Shown here one piece after another: positions 54,703-63,721 of a DNA stretch of 64,000 nucleotides (positions are counted from its first letter, which is position 1; each line of letters begins with the position of its first letter). Source of the DNA: a bacterium 336/3. Its GTDB lineage: Bacteria > Bacteroidota > Bacteroidia > Cytophagales > Thermonemataceae. The notes below the pieces were generated by a model. It saw only the letters and a list, made by a program, of their open reading frames with translations. It was not told the origin of the DNA and made no database searches. The stretch lies in assembly GCA_001281695.1 (NCBI GenBank), contig LJIE01000001.1, forward strand, positions 3,805,521 to 3,869,520, given 5' to 3'. A program made the position numbers and the translations under genes.

Positions 54703-55320
54703 TTGAAAAATTTTGAAGCCCTTATTTTCGATTTAGGTGGAATCATTATCAATATAGATTTCAACCTCACCCTCAAAGCTCTTGAGCAATTTACCCATCA
54801 TCAGTTTGGAGAAGGCGAATACCTCACCAAACATGCTATTTTCTACGAATTTGAGACAGGAAAAATCTCCGAAGATGTTTTTTTTGAAGAACTCAAAAAT
54901 ACCTTTGGTTTACAAGCCGATAAAAACACCCTCATCAAAGCTTGGAATACCCTGCTTCTCGATATTCCTCAGGAAAGAGTAAGCCTCATTCGCAAACTTT
55001 CACAGAAATACCCAACGTATATATTGAGCAATACCAATCCTACACACCTCATCGAAGTAGAAAATATTTTAAGAGCTCAAACAGATGCCCAAAGCCTCCA
55101 AGAACTTGTCAAAAAGCCTTATTACTCTTTCGAGATGGGCAAAGCCAAACCCGAAACGGCTATTTATCAGCAGGTGATAGACGAAAACAATTTGGTTGCA
55201 GAAAAAACTTTATTCATAGATGATAGCCTCAAAAACCTAGATGGGGCAAAACTGACACATTTACAAACTTTGCATATCAATCCAAAGACACAGAGCATTT
55301 TAGATTTTTTACAAGAATAA
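54703..55320 (+). CDS. HAD-family phosphatase (YihX-like)
   Basis: 205 residues starting at TTG, the only usable start between the promoter and the first motif. HAD motif I is ALIFDLGGIIINIDF, with Gly in place of the second Asp as in YihX-type sugar phosphatases; motif II is TYILSNTNPTH; motif III/IV are KAKPETAIY and LFIDDSLKNLDGA. It probably removes phosphate from a small sugar or nucleotide. Monocistronic, next to the divergent tRNA. Confidence 0.88.
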   Translation: MKNFEALIFDLGGIIINIDFNLTLKALEQFTHHQFGEGEYLTKHAIFYEFETGKISEDVFFEELKNTFGLQADKNTLIKAWNTLLLDIPQERVSLIRKLSQKYPTYILSNTNPTHLIEVENILRAQTDAQSLQELVKKPYYSFEMGKAKPETAIYQQVIDENNLVAEKTLFIDDSLKNLDGAKLTHLQTLHINPKTQSILDFLQE

Positions 55321-55343
55321 TTTTTTATTTGCGAAAATATTGC

Positions 55344-55351
55344 TAATTTTG
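55344..55351 (+). promoter_or_regulatory. Probable -7 element of rpsP
   Basis: TAATTTTG, exact TAnnTTTG, 64 bases before the rpsP ATG. The -33 is not clear. Confidence 0.5.
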
Positions 55352-55415
55352 CCGACCAAAAACCGAAAGACAGACGGGTTTCTGTCATTCTCAACTAAAA
55401 AAATAATATACAACA

Positions 55416-55952
55416 ATGGCTGTAAAAATTAGATTAGCCCGCAGAGGAAAGAAAAGATACGCAATGTATGATGTAGTAGTTTCTGATTCTCGTTCACCAC
55501 GTGATGGTCGTTTTATCGAGAAAATTGGTACTTACAATCCAAATACCAACCCTGCAACTATCAAATTGAACGAAGACAAAGCATTTGAATGGGTAATGAA
55601 TGGTGCTGTACCAACTGATACTGTAAAAGCGATGCTTTCTTATCGTGGTATTTTATTCAAAAAACATTTGAAATTAGGTGTTTTGAAAGGTGCTATCACA
55701 CAAGAACAAGCTGATACAAAATTACAAACTTGGTTAGATTCTAAGAATGCGAAAATCCAAGGTAAAGTAGAAGACTTAGCTAAAACTAAGAAAGATGCTC
55801 AAAAAGCTCGTTTGGACGCTGAAACGAAAGTGAAAGAGGACAGAGCAAAAGCAATCGCTGAAAAGCAAAAAGTTCAAGAGGCTCAACCAGTAGCTGAAGA
55901 AACAACCACAACGGAGAATACAGAAACCACTCCAGAACAAGGTGCAGAATAA
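55416..55952 (+). CDS. rpsP: 30S ribosomal protein S16
   Basis: 178 residues: the standard S16 core ([21 protein letters not shown]... [15 protein letters not shown]) in the first 80, then a long charged Ala/Glu/Lys/Thr tail typical of Bacteroidota S16. First gene before rimM, with a terminator between them. Confidence 0.97.
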   Translation: MAVKIRLARRGKKRYAMYDVVVSDSRSPRDGRFIEKIGTYNPNTNPATIKLNEDKAFEWVMNGAVPTDTVKAMLSYRGILFKKHLKLGVLKGAITQEQADTKLQTWLDSKNAKIQGKVEDLAKTKKDAQKARLDAETKVKEDRAKAIAEKQKVQEAQPVAEETTTTENTETTPEQGAE

Positions 55953-55961
55953 GAAATCTCA

Positions 55962-55990
55962 AACCTATCAGAATTCTGATAGGTTTTTTT
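55962..55990 (+). terminator. Terminator or attenuator between rpsP and rimM
   Basis: Perfect 24-base palindrome (AACCTATCAGAA and its complement) followed by T7. Confidence 0.9.
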
Positions 55991-56004
55991 AATCTTACAC
56001 AATT

Positions 56005-56559
56005 ATGGCAGAAGAGAAAGATACATACAGCATAGATGAGTGCTACGAGTTAGGCAAAATTATTAAACCACATGGTTTAAAAGGTGAAGTAAGCATTTTT
56101 TTGGATGTAGATTATCCAGAGGATTACGAAGAAATGGACTCAGTACTTGTACACCTCAATGGTGAGCTTGTAGATTTTGATATTGAGCAAATTCGTATTC
56201 TACCCAATAAGCCCAAAACAGCTCTTGTTAAATTGGCTACTATTGATAAAATAGAGCAAACAGAAGATTTGATTGGAGCTCTTTTATATTTACCCTTAGA
56301 TGTACTCCCTGAACTAGGTGAAAAAGAATTTTATTACCACGAAGTCATTGGTTTTGAAGTAATGGATAAGACATTAGGTTTTATTTCTACCATTGATAGT
56401 GTTTATAGTTTCACAGAAGGCTCTTTACTTGTACTTGAGTATAAAGGAAAGGAAGTTCTGATTCCTATCAATGATGAAACCATTGCAGAAGTAGATAGAG
56501 AAAAGAAAATTTTGCATGTAAACCTACCCGATGGGCTTTTGGATGTATATTTGTCATAA
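56005..56559 (+). CDS. rimM: 16S rRNA processing protein RimM
   Basis: 184 residues, RimM N-domain (YELGKIIKPHGLKGEVSIFL) and PRC-barrel C-domain (YHEVIGFEVMDKTLGFI, VLEYKGKEVLIPI, LPDGLLDVYL). It binds S19 and helps mature the 30S head. In many bacteria trmD follows rimM; here a terminator and the retron cassette do. Confidence 0.95.
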   Translation: MAEEKDTYSIDECYELGKIIKPHGLKGEVSIFLDVDYPEDYEEMDSVLVHLNGELVDFDIEQIRILPNKPKTALVKLATIDKIEQTEDLIGALLYLPLDVLPELGEKEFYYHEVIGFEVMDKTLGFISTIDSVYSFTEGSLLVLEYKGKEVLIPINDETIAEVDREKKILHVNLPDGLLDVYLS

Positions 56560-56576
56560 AATATGATATTCTTGAG

Positions 56577-56612
56577 AAACCTCTAAAAACTATATTTTAG
56601 AGGTTTTTTTAT
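56577..56612 (+). terminator. Terminator after rimM
   Basis: AAACCTCTAAAA-ACTATA-TTTTAGAGGTTT, 12-bp stem, T-rich tail. Confidence 0.92.
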
Positions 56613-56658
56613 TTATTTTTTTGATAATTGAGTTTTTATTTAGAATATTGCCCGTAGA

Positions 56659-56876
56659 GATTTGAAATACCTTGCTTCTTAGCAATAAGATGAATGATGT
56701 TTCGTCATTCTTGAAAATTTGTAACAAATACTTCACTACATACTATCTTTATGGTGACTAAGGTACCCTAGTGGGTGTTTTCTGTGTTACCACCAAGTGC
56801 TTAAACACCCACTAGGGTACCTTAGTCTTGGAGTTGATAGATATAGTCCAGAGAAAATACGAAGTTCCTTCAAATC
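56659..56876 (+). ncRNA. Retron msr-msd RNA, copy 1
   Basis: a1 GATTTGAA (56659-56666) pairs with a2 TTCAAATC (56869-56876), with CTT/AAG continuing the duplex inside; G56674 is a candidate branching guanosine. The msr part has TTGCT/AGCAA, then GAATGA-TGTTTCG-TCATTC (56692-56710), whose loop equals the RT-recognised loop I recall from retron Ec86, then ATTTG/CAAAT. The msd is a perfect 25-bp stem (56756-56780 with 56803-56827) and a 22-base loop. Predicted, not observed, RNA; msDNA ends not defined. Confidence 0.85.
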
Positions 56877-56882
56877 CACTTT

Positions 56883-56921
56883 AACATCTAAAAAGTACAT
56901 TTTTTTAGATGTTATTTTTTT
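56883..56921 (+). terminator. Terminator after ncRNA copy 1
   Basis: AACATCTAAAAA / TTTTTAGATGTT, 12-bp stem, then T7. Confidence 0.88.
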
Positions 56922-56969
56922 GTTAAAAAATTTTGAAGTTTTAAATTTTATTCAGATATTGCCCATAGA

Positions 56970-57188
56970 GATTTGAAAATACCTTGCTTCTTAGCAATAA
57001 GATGAACGATGTTTCGTCGTTCTTGAAAATTTGTAACAAATACTTCACTACATACTATCTTTATGGTGACTACACCACCCTATCGGGTGTTTCCTGTGTT
57101 ACCACCAAGTGCTTAAACACCCGATAGGGTGGTGTAGTCTTGGAGTTGATAGATATAGTCCAGAGAAAATACGAAGTTCTTTCAAATC
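56970..57188 (+). ncRNA. Retron msr-msd RNA, copy 2
   Basis: a1 GATTTGAAA (56970-56978) with a2 TTTCAAATC (57180-57188); candidate branch G56986. Hairpin GAACGA-TGTTTCG-TCGTTC (57004-57022) differs from copy 1 by a compensated T-A to C-G change. The msd stem is again a perfect 25 bp (57068-57092 with 57115-57139), though six stem positions (6-9 and 16-17) differ from copy 1; the loop is identical except its first base. This covariation shows that pairing, not primary sequence, is kept. Confidence 0.87.
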
Positions 57189-57196
57189 ATTATCTC

Positions 57197-57240
57197 AATC
57201 CTACAAAATAAAAAAACTTGTTTTGTAGGATTATTTTTTT
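57197..57240 (+). terminator. Terminator or attenuator before the retron RT
   Basis: AATCCTACAAAA / TTTTGTAGGATT, 12-bp stem, T8 tail ending 24 bases before the RT ATG. RT expression needs read-through or a promoter in the short gap. Confidence 0.88.
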
Positions 57241-57263
57241 CGAGTAAACACTGTATCAATATT

Positions 57264-58763
57264 ATGGCCGAGCAACTTACACGCCAACAATTATACGATC
57301 GCATCCGTGAAACATCTAAAGATGCTTATATTCTTGAAGAAATGAAACGTTTGGGTTTTTGGGAGAATTCTTCTCAACCTACCCTCTCCGAAGCCCTAAT
57401 ACAACGTGAAGCTACTCTTCAAAAAGAGCTCAACGAGTTACTTGATAAGCAACGTAAATACAACAGTCGTGAGCAACTTTTACGTGATATGCGTAAACAA
57501 AAGCTCAAGCTTTCTAAAGAAAAGCAAGCTGAAACAAAAAAACGACAAGAAGAAAAAAGACAACTCAAAGCCCAGAAGTGGGTTGAATCTAAGCAAAAAG
57601 AAATTGTTTATTTGGGCGAAAGTGTTTCAGGAGGTTTGAATGAAAAAACATCTAATCAAGCTCTTTTAGCAAAATATCAGCTATCCGATTTTGCTTCTGT
57701 ACTTGGGCTTGCAGAAGCCATGAAGGTTTCTTTAGCTCAATTAAGGTTTTTGGCTTTTCATAGAGCTGTTTCTAAAACAAGTCATTATCATTTTTATTCA
57801 GTACCCAAGAAATCAGGAGGAAAACGACTGATTTCAGCTCCAAAGCCTCTACTCAAAAAATGCCAACACTGGATATTAGAATCCATTTTATATAAAATTA
57901 CTCCTAGTGAACATGTACATGGTTTTGTTCCTAAAAAATCCATTGTTACCAATGCAAAGCCTCACCTCCAAAAAGATATTGTTGTCAATTTAGACTTAAA
58001 AGACTTTTTCCCTTCTATTTCTTACAAACGAGTAAAAGGGCTTTTTGTCAATTTAGGCTATAGCGAACAGCTAGCTACAGTTCTAGCACTTATTTCCACT
58101 CATTACGAAATGGATAAAGTCAATGTAGACGGAGATGTTTACTATGTACAAAAAGGTGAAAGAGTATTGCCACAAGGTTCTCCTGCAAGCCCTGCTATTA
58201 CAACACTCATTGCTTACACAATGGATAGACGTTTACAAGGTTTGGCAAAAAAATTAGGGTTTACCTACACTCGCTACGCTGATGACCTTACATTTTCTAC
58301 AGACGCAAGCAATGAAGGTAATATTGCTACTTTGCTTTATTTTACAAAACAAGTAGTAGAAGATGAAGGCTTTACTGTACACCCTGATAAAACGCATGTT
58401 ATGCGTAAAGGCTCACAACAAAAGGTAACAGGAGTTGTAGTAAATGACAAACTGGGCGTAGATAGAACAATTTTAAGAAAATTCAGAGCCTTTTTACACC
58501 AAGTAAGCCAATTTGGTTGGGGTAAAAACAAATGGGGAAATGGAGACAATCCTAGACAAAGTGCTTTGGCATTTGCTTCTTTTGTAATGATGGTCGATAA
58601 AGAAAAAGGTACAAAATTGATGAATCAAATCAAGGCTATTGCAGATAGCTCTGTGGTTACAGAAAAGAAAAAAACTGTTTCACAAGAACCCCAAAAACAA
58701 GTTCCAGAAGAAAAAACAAATACCTCTACCCCTGCTTCTCAGGATTGGTGGGATATATTCTAG
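57264..58763 (+). CDS. Retron-type reverse transcriptase
   Basis: 499 residues. An N-terminal charged, coiled-coil-like extension (about 1-165) precedes the RT. Core motifs: LDLKDFFPSI (Asp244), QGSPASPAITTL, YTRYADDLTFS (Tyr338-Asp341). Retron-specific signatures are both present: NAxxH as N230-A-K-P-H234 and VTG at 388-390. Retron RTs make a branched RNA-DNA (msDNA) from the adjacent msr-msd RNA and form an antiphage complex with effector proteins. The short C-terminal tail is Lys/Gln/Glu-rich and ends DWWDIF, perhaps a contact site. Followed by two genes in the same direction. Confidence 0.95.
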   Translation: MAEQLTRQQLYDRIRETSKDAYILEEMKRLGFWENSSQPTLSEALIQREATLQKELNELLDKQRKYNSREQLLRDMRKQKLKLSKEKQAETKKRQEEKRQLKAQKWVESKQKEIVYLGESVSGGLNEKTSNQALLAKYQLSDFASVLGLAEAMKVSLAQLRFLAFHRAVSKTSHYHFYSVPKKSGGKRLISAPKPLLKKCQHWILESILYKITPSEHVHGFVPKKSIVTNAKPHLQKDIVVNLDLKDFFPSISYKRVKGLFVNLGYSEQLATVLALISTHYEMDKVNVDGDVYYVQKGERVLPQGSPASPAITTLIAYTMDRRLQGLAKKLGFTYTRYADDLTFSTDASNEGNIATLLYFTKQVVEDEGFTVHPDKTHVMRKGSQQKVTGVVVNDKLGVDRTILRKFRAFLHQVSQFGWGKNKWGNGDNPRQSALAFASFVMMVDKEKGTKLMNQIKAIADSSVVTEKKKTVSQEPQKQVPEEKTNTSTPASQDWWDIF

Positions 58764-58795
58764 TAGTTTGGTGATAGAGCTTTAAAATATTTTTT

Positions 58796-61700
58796 ATGAA
58801 ACTAATTCAACAAGTTAAGCTATTTTTTCAAGAAGGCACTTCAGATAAAGTGTATGAAATAGATTTGTGTGAAGTAGGTACAGACCAGTATGTCGTAAAT
58901 TTCAGATATGGCAAACGTGGTAGCAATCTAAAAGATGGCACAAAAACGACTACCTCTGTCAACCTTACCAAAGCTCAGGCTGTATTCAATAGTTTGCAAA
59001 AAGAAAAAACAGATAAAGGCTATCAAATAGCCACAGACGACTCACAAACTACAGTAGTATTGCCTAAACCTACAAAAGCACTTACCAATACATTGGAAGG
59101 TTCTATTTTGCAACGTTTACAAGATGCCATAGATGGGAAGAACTCTTTTAAAACTGTTTGGAAAATAAGCCGTGTAGCTTGGAGGGTGGGTATAATGAAA
59201 TTCCAAGAAGCTGTTCCTTATCTTCTAAAACTTGTAGATAAAGGTGATAAAATGCAAAAGTATTGCGTTTTATGGGCATTGGCTCGTTGTGCTGACTCAA
59301 AAGCTCTCTCTACATTCCAGACAAATTATGCAAATAACTCTAATGATGACAATGCTCGAAAAATAGCATTAGAAGGCTTATTGAACGTTTCACCTGCTCC
59401 AGAAAAACAGAAATTAGTAAATACACTCATTGAGAAGCTTCCACAAGCCATGCAAGACTGTTTTGCTAGCAACCGTGTGGCAGATATTGAGCCAATTGTA
59501 CTTTCAAGAATCACTGAAAAGCAAACCGAATATACTTTTTTAGAAACATTGTACTTGCTTGCTAATGAGCATCCTATTATCTCTAAAATTTTAGCAAAAG
59601 CTTTGCAGGTAATGCCCATTCGTCCACCTCATTTCAAACATATTCGTTCTATTTATAAATTGGCAGAATTAAGGGATGATGTTTTGATACTTGGGACTCT
59701 TTCATATCTTTTTGAAAGTAAGCCTTATATGTATCAGGGTGTTAAGAAAAGTTGGAGAAGTTCAAAGTATGTGTCAGAACTTGGTACATATATCAAAGTA
59801 AAAGATGAAATCAAAAGTAAAAACTCTAAAATTGCCTTTTCTGATTCCACAAAAGCCTATTTACAAAGAAGAGATTTGAAACGTCTCAAAGATGCAGGTA
59901 ACCAAACAGCACAAGAATATGTAAAATTGGCTGCTGCTATTCTACTTTCTTATACCAAAGAAGACTACACAGAGGCTTATATGGAATCTCAAGGTTATGG
60001 AAGCTGGGATTATAAAGCAAAAAAATATACACATACATTTATAGAACGTCCTGAGTGTGCCAATAAACTTTTACTCAATTTAATACTCAATGGGAACAAC
60101 AAATCTATGCGTTTTACTGAAAACAAATGGGTAAAAGGAGAACGCATTTCAGAAACATCTTCTTCATGGTATTATAATGGAAGTGCAAAAAAGATAGAAA
60201 ATGTTAAAACGCCTATCCAAAGAGTAAAAGAATTGAATAGTACACCTGAAAGAGTTGATTTATACCCTGAAAAATGGGATGAATTTCCACAGGTATATAT
60301 TCAGCTTCTGATGCAAGGTAAAAATGATTTGGTACATGAATTTGCTTATAAAAATCTAAAATTTCACCCCAAATCGAAAGAATTGATTTCTAAGATAGAC
60401 AAGTCTATGATTAAGAGTCTAGTAACTTCTAATCATTCTATTCCTGTCTTTTTTGGTTCAGAAATCATCAAAGAACGAATGGCAAGTGGTATTGATAACG
60501 AACTCATTATGTTCATGTTAAACTCTCCAGTATATGAAGCCAGGGAGTTTGCCATTACTGTTATCAATTTACAACCTAACCATTTTTTAGAAGATACTTC
60601 ATTTATTACTTCTATTCTGTTTAGTTCTTACAAAGAGGTTAGAACGTGGTCTGAAACATTTTTAAATACACATACTTTACAAGCCGAAAAATGGCAATTG
60701 ATTGTTGGTAAATCCATTGCTAAAATGCTTGGTGAAACGTTTGATAGCAAAGCATTGGCTTATGCTCATTTTGCTTTGAAAAAATATGCTGATTTGGCTT
60801 TAGAAAAGCTAAGTTGGAATGTAGTATTAGAACTTTTAGATTCTCCTATTTCTGAAAACAAAGTATTTGCAAGTGATATATTATTGCTCAAATCCAATTC
60901 TATCAAGGCAGAAGATATTCCATTTAAAATTGTAAGTGGATTTTTGGGTGCTGAATCGGAACAGATGCGAAATAATGGAATGGCTATTTTTGCAAAATAT
61001 AGTGACCAAAATCTCCTCAAGGCTCATGAAATGCTAGGACAAATGGTTCTTTCGCCTCATGCAAGCCTCAGAGAGTCTGCTATTGGTATTGTTAAAAAAC
61101 TTATTCCCCAAAGCACAGAATTCAGCAAACAGATTTGTACATCGTTGCTAATGGCTCTTCGAAGAAAAGAAACTTATGAGAACGCTCATGAGTCGGTAGC
61201 CAACTTGTTACTCAACGATTTAGAGAGATATTTGAAAGAGGTAGAACTCAAAGATGTATTAGATTTAATTTATGGCAATTACAGACAAGGACAATTGGTA
61301 GGTTTCCATATTTTAGAAAAATACATCCATACAGCCGATATGACTTTACGCCAAGTAATTGCCCTTGCTAATCATGAGCTTTTGGTTATTCGTCATTGGG
61401 CAATTGATTTCTTTGAGAAAAACATATCCCGTATTCGTTATGAACGCAATGAAGCTATCAGACTTTTAGATGCCAAATGGGATGATACAAGGCTTGCAGC
61501 TATGAATTTCTTTAGAAATCATTTTACGAAAGATGATTGGGATGTGGATAGTCTGGTGAGCATTGCAGACGCCGTAAGATCTGATGTAGAGAATTTTGGT
61601 AAAGAATTGATTATGAAATTCTTTGAAGAGGAAGATGGAGAACAATATTTAACCATGCTCAGTCAGCACCCTTCTGCATCTATGCAACTTTTTGTAACCA

Positions 61701-62008
61701 ATTATTTAGAGCGTTTTGCTTCTAACAATTTGGAACGCCTCAAAACATTAGAATTTTTCTTCCGTTCTGCTCTGATGCGTGTAAACCGTGGTCGTATTGC
61801 TAAAGACAGAATTGTTGACTTCCTAGAAAAAGAAGCTACAAATTCTGAGGAAACAGCTTTTTGGTTGGTAGCTCTACTCAATGATATGGTCAATACATTG
61901 GCTGTTCAAGATAAAGCCTCTTTTATTCAGTTGTTACAAAAACTTAAGCATTTACATAAAAACTTAAAAGTGGCTATCACATTTGAACCTTTAGTCATTG
62001 AACAGTAA
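58796..62008 (+). CDS. WGR-domain HEAT-repeat protein, retron partner
   Basis: 1070 residues. Residues about 1-75 are a WGR-type domain (QQVKLFFQEGTSDKVYEI; YVVNFRYGKRGSNLKDG, with Tyr38 in place of Trp). The rest is almost wholly alpha-helical with HEAT/ARM-like units (VPYLLKLVDKGDKMQKYCVL; LRESAIGIVKKLIPQ; LAMNFF-type units near residue 905). WGR domains bind nucleic-acid ends in PARPs and occur in E. coli MolR/YehI-like proteins. It starts 32 bases after the RT stop and is probably the effector or an adaptor. No nuclease or ATPase motif seen. Confidence 0.82.
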   Translation: MKLIQQVKLFFQEGTSDKVYEIDLCEVGTDQYVVNFRYGKRGSNLKDGTKTTTSVNLTKAQAVFNSLQKEKTDKGYQIATDDSQTTVVLPKPTKALTNTLEGSILQRLQDAIDGKNSFKTVWKISRVAWRVGIMKFQEAVPYLLKLVDKGDKMQKYCVLWALARCADSKALSTFQTNYANNSNDDNARKIALEGLLNVSPAPEKQKLVNTLIEKLPQAMQDCFASNRVADIEPIVLSRITEKQTEYTFLETLYLLANEHPIISKILAKALQVMPIRPPHFKHIRSIYKLAELRDDVLILGTLSYLFESKPYMYQGVKKSWRSSKYVSELGTYIKVKDEIKSKNSKIAFSDSTKAYLQRRDLKRLKDAGNQTAQEYVKLAAAILLSYTKEDYTEAYMESQGYGSWDYKAKKYTHTFIERPECANKLLLNLILNGNNKSMRFTENKWVKGERISETSSSWYYNGSAKKIENVKTPIQRVKELNSTPERVDLYPEKWDEFPQVYIQLLMQGKNDLVHEFAYKNLKFHPKSKELISKIDKSMIKSLVTSNHSIPVFFGSEIIKERMASGIDNELIMFMLNSPVYEAREFAITVINLQPNHFLEDTSFITSILFSSYKEVRTWSETFLNTHTLQAEKWQLIVGKSIAKMLGETFDSKALAYAHFALKKYADLALEKLSWNVVLELLDSPISENKVFASDILLLKSNSIKAEDIPFKIVSGFLGAESEQMRNNGMAIFAKYSDQNLLKAHEMLGQMVLSPHASLRESAIGIVKKLIPQSTEFSKQICTSLLMALRRKETYENAHESVANLLLNDLERYLKEVELKDVLDLIYGNYRQGQLVGFHILEKYIHTADMTLRQVIALANHELLVIRHWAIDFFEKNISRIRYERNEAIRLLDAKWDDTRLAAMNFFRNHFTKDDWDVDSLVSIADAVRSDVENFGKELIMKFFEEEDGEQYLTMLSQHPSASMQLFVTNYLERFASNNLERLKTLEFFFRSALMRVNRGRIAKDRIVDFLEKEATNSEETAFWLVALLNDMVNTLAVQDKASFIQLLQKLKHLHKNLKVAITFEPLVIEQ

Positions 62009-62063
62009 TTACTAACTACTGATAACTGATAATTCATCACTTATAACTCAAAATACTGCTTAT

Positions 62064-63713
62064 ATGCTTTTTAATTATAAATACGGAGGACAAACGAATG
62101 TAATGAGCAATGCAAATCAGACAGCAATGTCATTTGCTCCTGATACATTGCGTGAGCCTACTTTTTTTGTAGGGAAGTTGGATAAAAAGATTTCTTTCAG
62201 GGAAGCTATTTCTGCATTGCATCATGTAGTAGTTTCCGATTTGCGTTTTAAGCCTAAAGATAAAACAGCTTACAAAGAGTGGGCAGCTGCCCAAGAATCT
62301 ATTTGGCTTTCAGAATATATGGATTCTTTGCAAATAGACAAAGTAAATGAACGAGTGAGCCAAGTACGTCAAGAATTAAACGAAGTTTATAAAGAAAAAG
62401 ACAAACATTTAGGACCTTTCAACAAAGCCAAAAAAGAATATTTCAATTTCCTTTATGAAAAAGATAAAGAAGCTTGGTTTGTTTTAGACCCTGTGATTAC
62501 GGTACATCCAGATGAAGTATTTTTTGAGTGTTTCAGTCAGGATGAATCTACTTATGGAAAATTAAGCTGTAGTTATAATGTTTTCAAAGAAATTAATGAG
62601 TTTGAGTGTGGAACAACTAATATAGATTACTCTTCAACACTTTATAATGAATTTCAGAAAATCAGAAATTATAAAGAAACTGATTTCAAAATAGACCCCA
62701 GTGGTTTTGAAGTACAAACTACCAATGAAGATTCTTACAAAGAAGTCAAAATTGATTTACCAGACTCATGGGTAAGAGGTTTTTTACAAGTGAGTTCGGC
62801 GATGACTATGCCTGCAAGTACATTTCATTTGCATCCATTGGATGTATTTAGTTTGTGTCAGTTCTTGAGACGTTTTAAAGAAAAAGTAAGCCCTCGTTCA
62901 TTAAGGTTCATTTTAGAGCCTGATAAACCTATCAAAATTATTGTAGAGCCTTGGAATAAAGAATTGGTTTTCAAACGTTCTATTTATGGTGGTGATAAGC
63001 CACAAGAAGTTAGACTTTGGGGAAGAAGACGTTTGTTAATTTTAGAAAGACTGATACCTATTGCAAAAACTTTTAAAGTAGTGTTATTGGGTTCAGGTTT
63101 GCCTTCGTTTTTTATTGCTGATTTAGAAAATGATATGTCTTTTACACTTGGTCTTTCAGGCTGGACAGCCAACGATTGGTCAAGAGCTGGAAACTTCGAT
63201 TTGATGGCTCCCAGAGCAGAAGTAGATAGTTATACACAACAAAAAGTATTCAATGGTCTCAAACAAAACTGGTTTGAAACTTCAGGGGCTTTGGCTCGCC
63301 GTTTGAATTTAGATAACAATGTAGTTGCTTCGGCTTTGGCAGCTTATACACAAGCAGGCAGAGTGATTTATGATTTGAATTTGGGTGTTTATCGTGTACG
63401 AGAGCTTGCAAGAGAGCCCTTACCTATGGAGCAACTCCGTTTTGCAAGCCCACAAGAAGAAAAAGCAACAAAATTTCTAAAAGAAAACAAAGTACAAGTT
63501 ACAACCGAACAAAAAGGTAATGGCATTTTATTGAAAGGCAAAGTGATTGATGGTAGTAGAACTTACCATACGACTGTTCTGATTGATAATGATGACCGAA
63601 TCATTGATGCTACTTGCGAGTGTGGTTTCTTTTTGGTCAATAAACTCCGAAAAGGACCTTGTGAACACATTTTGGCAACCCGAATGTATTGGAACTTAAT
63701 AAAATCTTCGTAA
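62064..63713 (+). CDS. SWIM zinc-finger protein, retron partner
   Basis: 549 residues. The C-terminus carries a SWIM finger: Cys518-x-Cys520-x12-Cys533-x-His535 (DATCECGFF...GPCEHILATRM). Upstream is a helical region and a winged-helix-like part (GALARRLNLDNNVVASALAAY). SWIM fingers bind DNA or proteins, and SWIM genes accompany WGR/MoxR-type genes in other conflict loci (E. coli yeh cluster). An ATG 13 codons in is an alternative start. Last gene of the cassette, 55 bases behind the WGR gene and before a terminator. Confidence 0.85.
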   Translation: MLFNYKYGGQTNVMSNANQTAMSFAPDTLREPTFFVGKLDKKISFREAISALHHVVVSDLRFKPKDKTAYKEWAAAQESIWLSEYMDSLQIDKVNERVSQVRQELNEVYKEKDKHLGPFNKAKKEYFNFLYEKDKEAWFVLDPVITVHPDEVFFECFSQDESTYGKLSCSYNVFKEINEFECGTTNIDYSSTLYNEFQKIRNYKETDFKIDPSGFEVQTTNEDSYKEVKIDLPDSWVRGFLQVSSAMTMPASTFHLHPLDVFSLCQFLRRFKEKVSPRSLRFILEPDKPIKIIVEPWNKELVFKRSIYGGDKPQEVRLWGRRRLLILERLIPIAKTFKVVLLGSGLPSFFIADLENDMSFTLGLSGWTANDWSRAGNFDLMAPRAEVDSYTQQKVFNGLKQNWFETSGALARRLNLDNNVVASALAAYTQAGRVIYDLNLGVYRVRELAREPLPMEQLRFASPQEEKATKFLKENKVQVTTEQKGNGILLKGKVIDGSRTYHTTVLIDNDDRIIDATCECGFFLVNKLRKGPCEHILATRMYWNLIKSS

Positions 63714-63721
63714 CACAAACG

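Larger units (their letters stand above)
56645..57188 (+). repeat. Tandem direct repeat (two retron ncRNA units)
   Basis: Two imperfect copies, 56645-56876 (232 bases) and 56956-57188 (233 bases), separated by a terminator and AT-rich spacer. Outside the msd stem they differ at only a handful of places; inside it they differ at six positions per arm. Confidence 0.9.

Noticed and set aside
55962-55990. Riboswitch or leader regulator before rimM
   Set aside because: The palindrome with T7 is a simple terminator or attenuator; there is no room for an aptamer.
56645-57188. CRISPR or insertion-sequence reading of the tandem repeat
   Set aside because: Only two long copies, no spacers, no transposase, and the structure fits retron msr-msd with compensated pairs.
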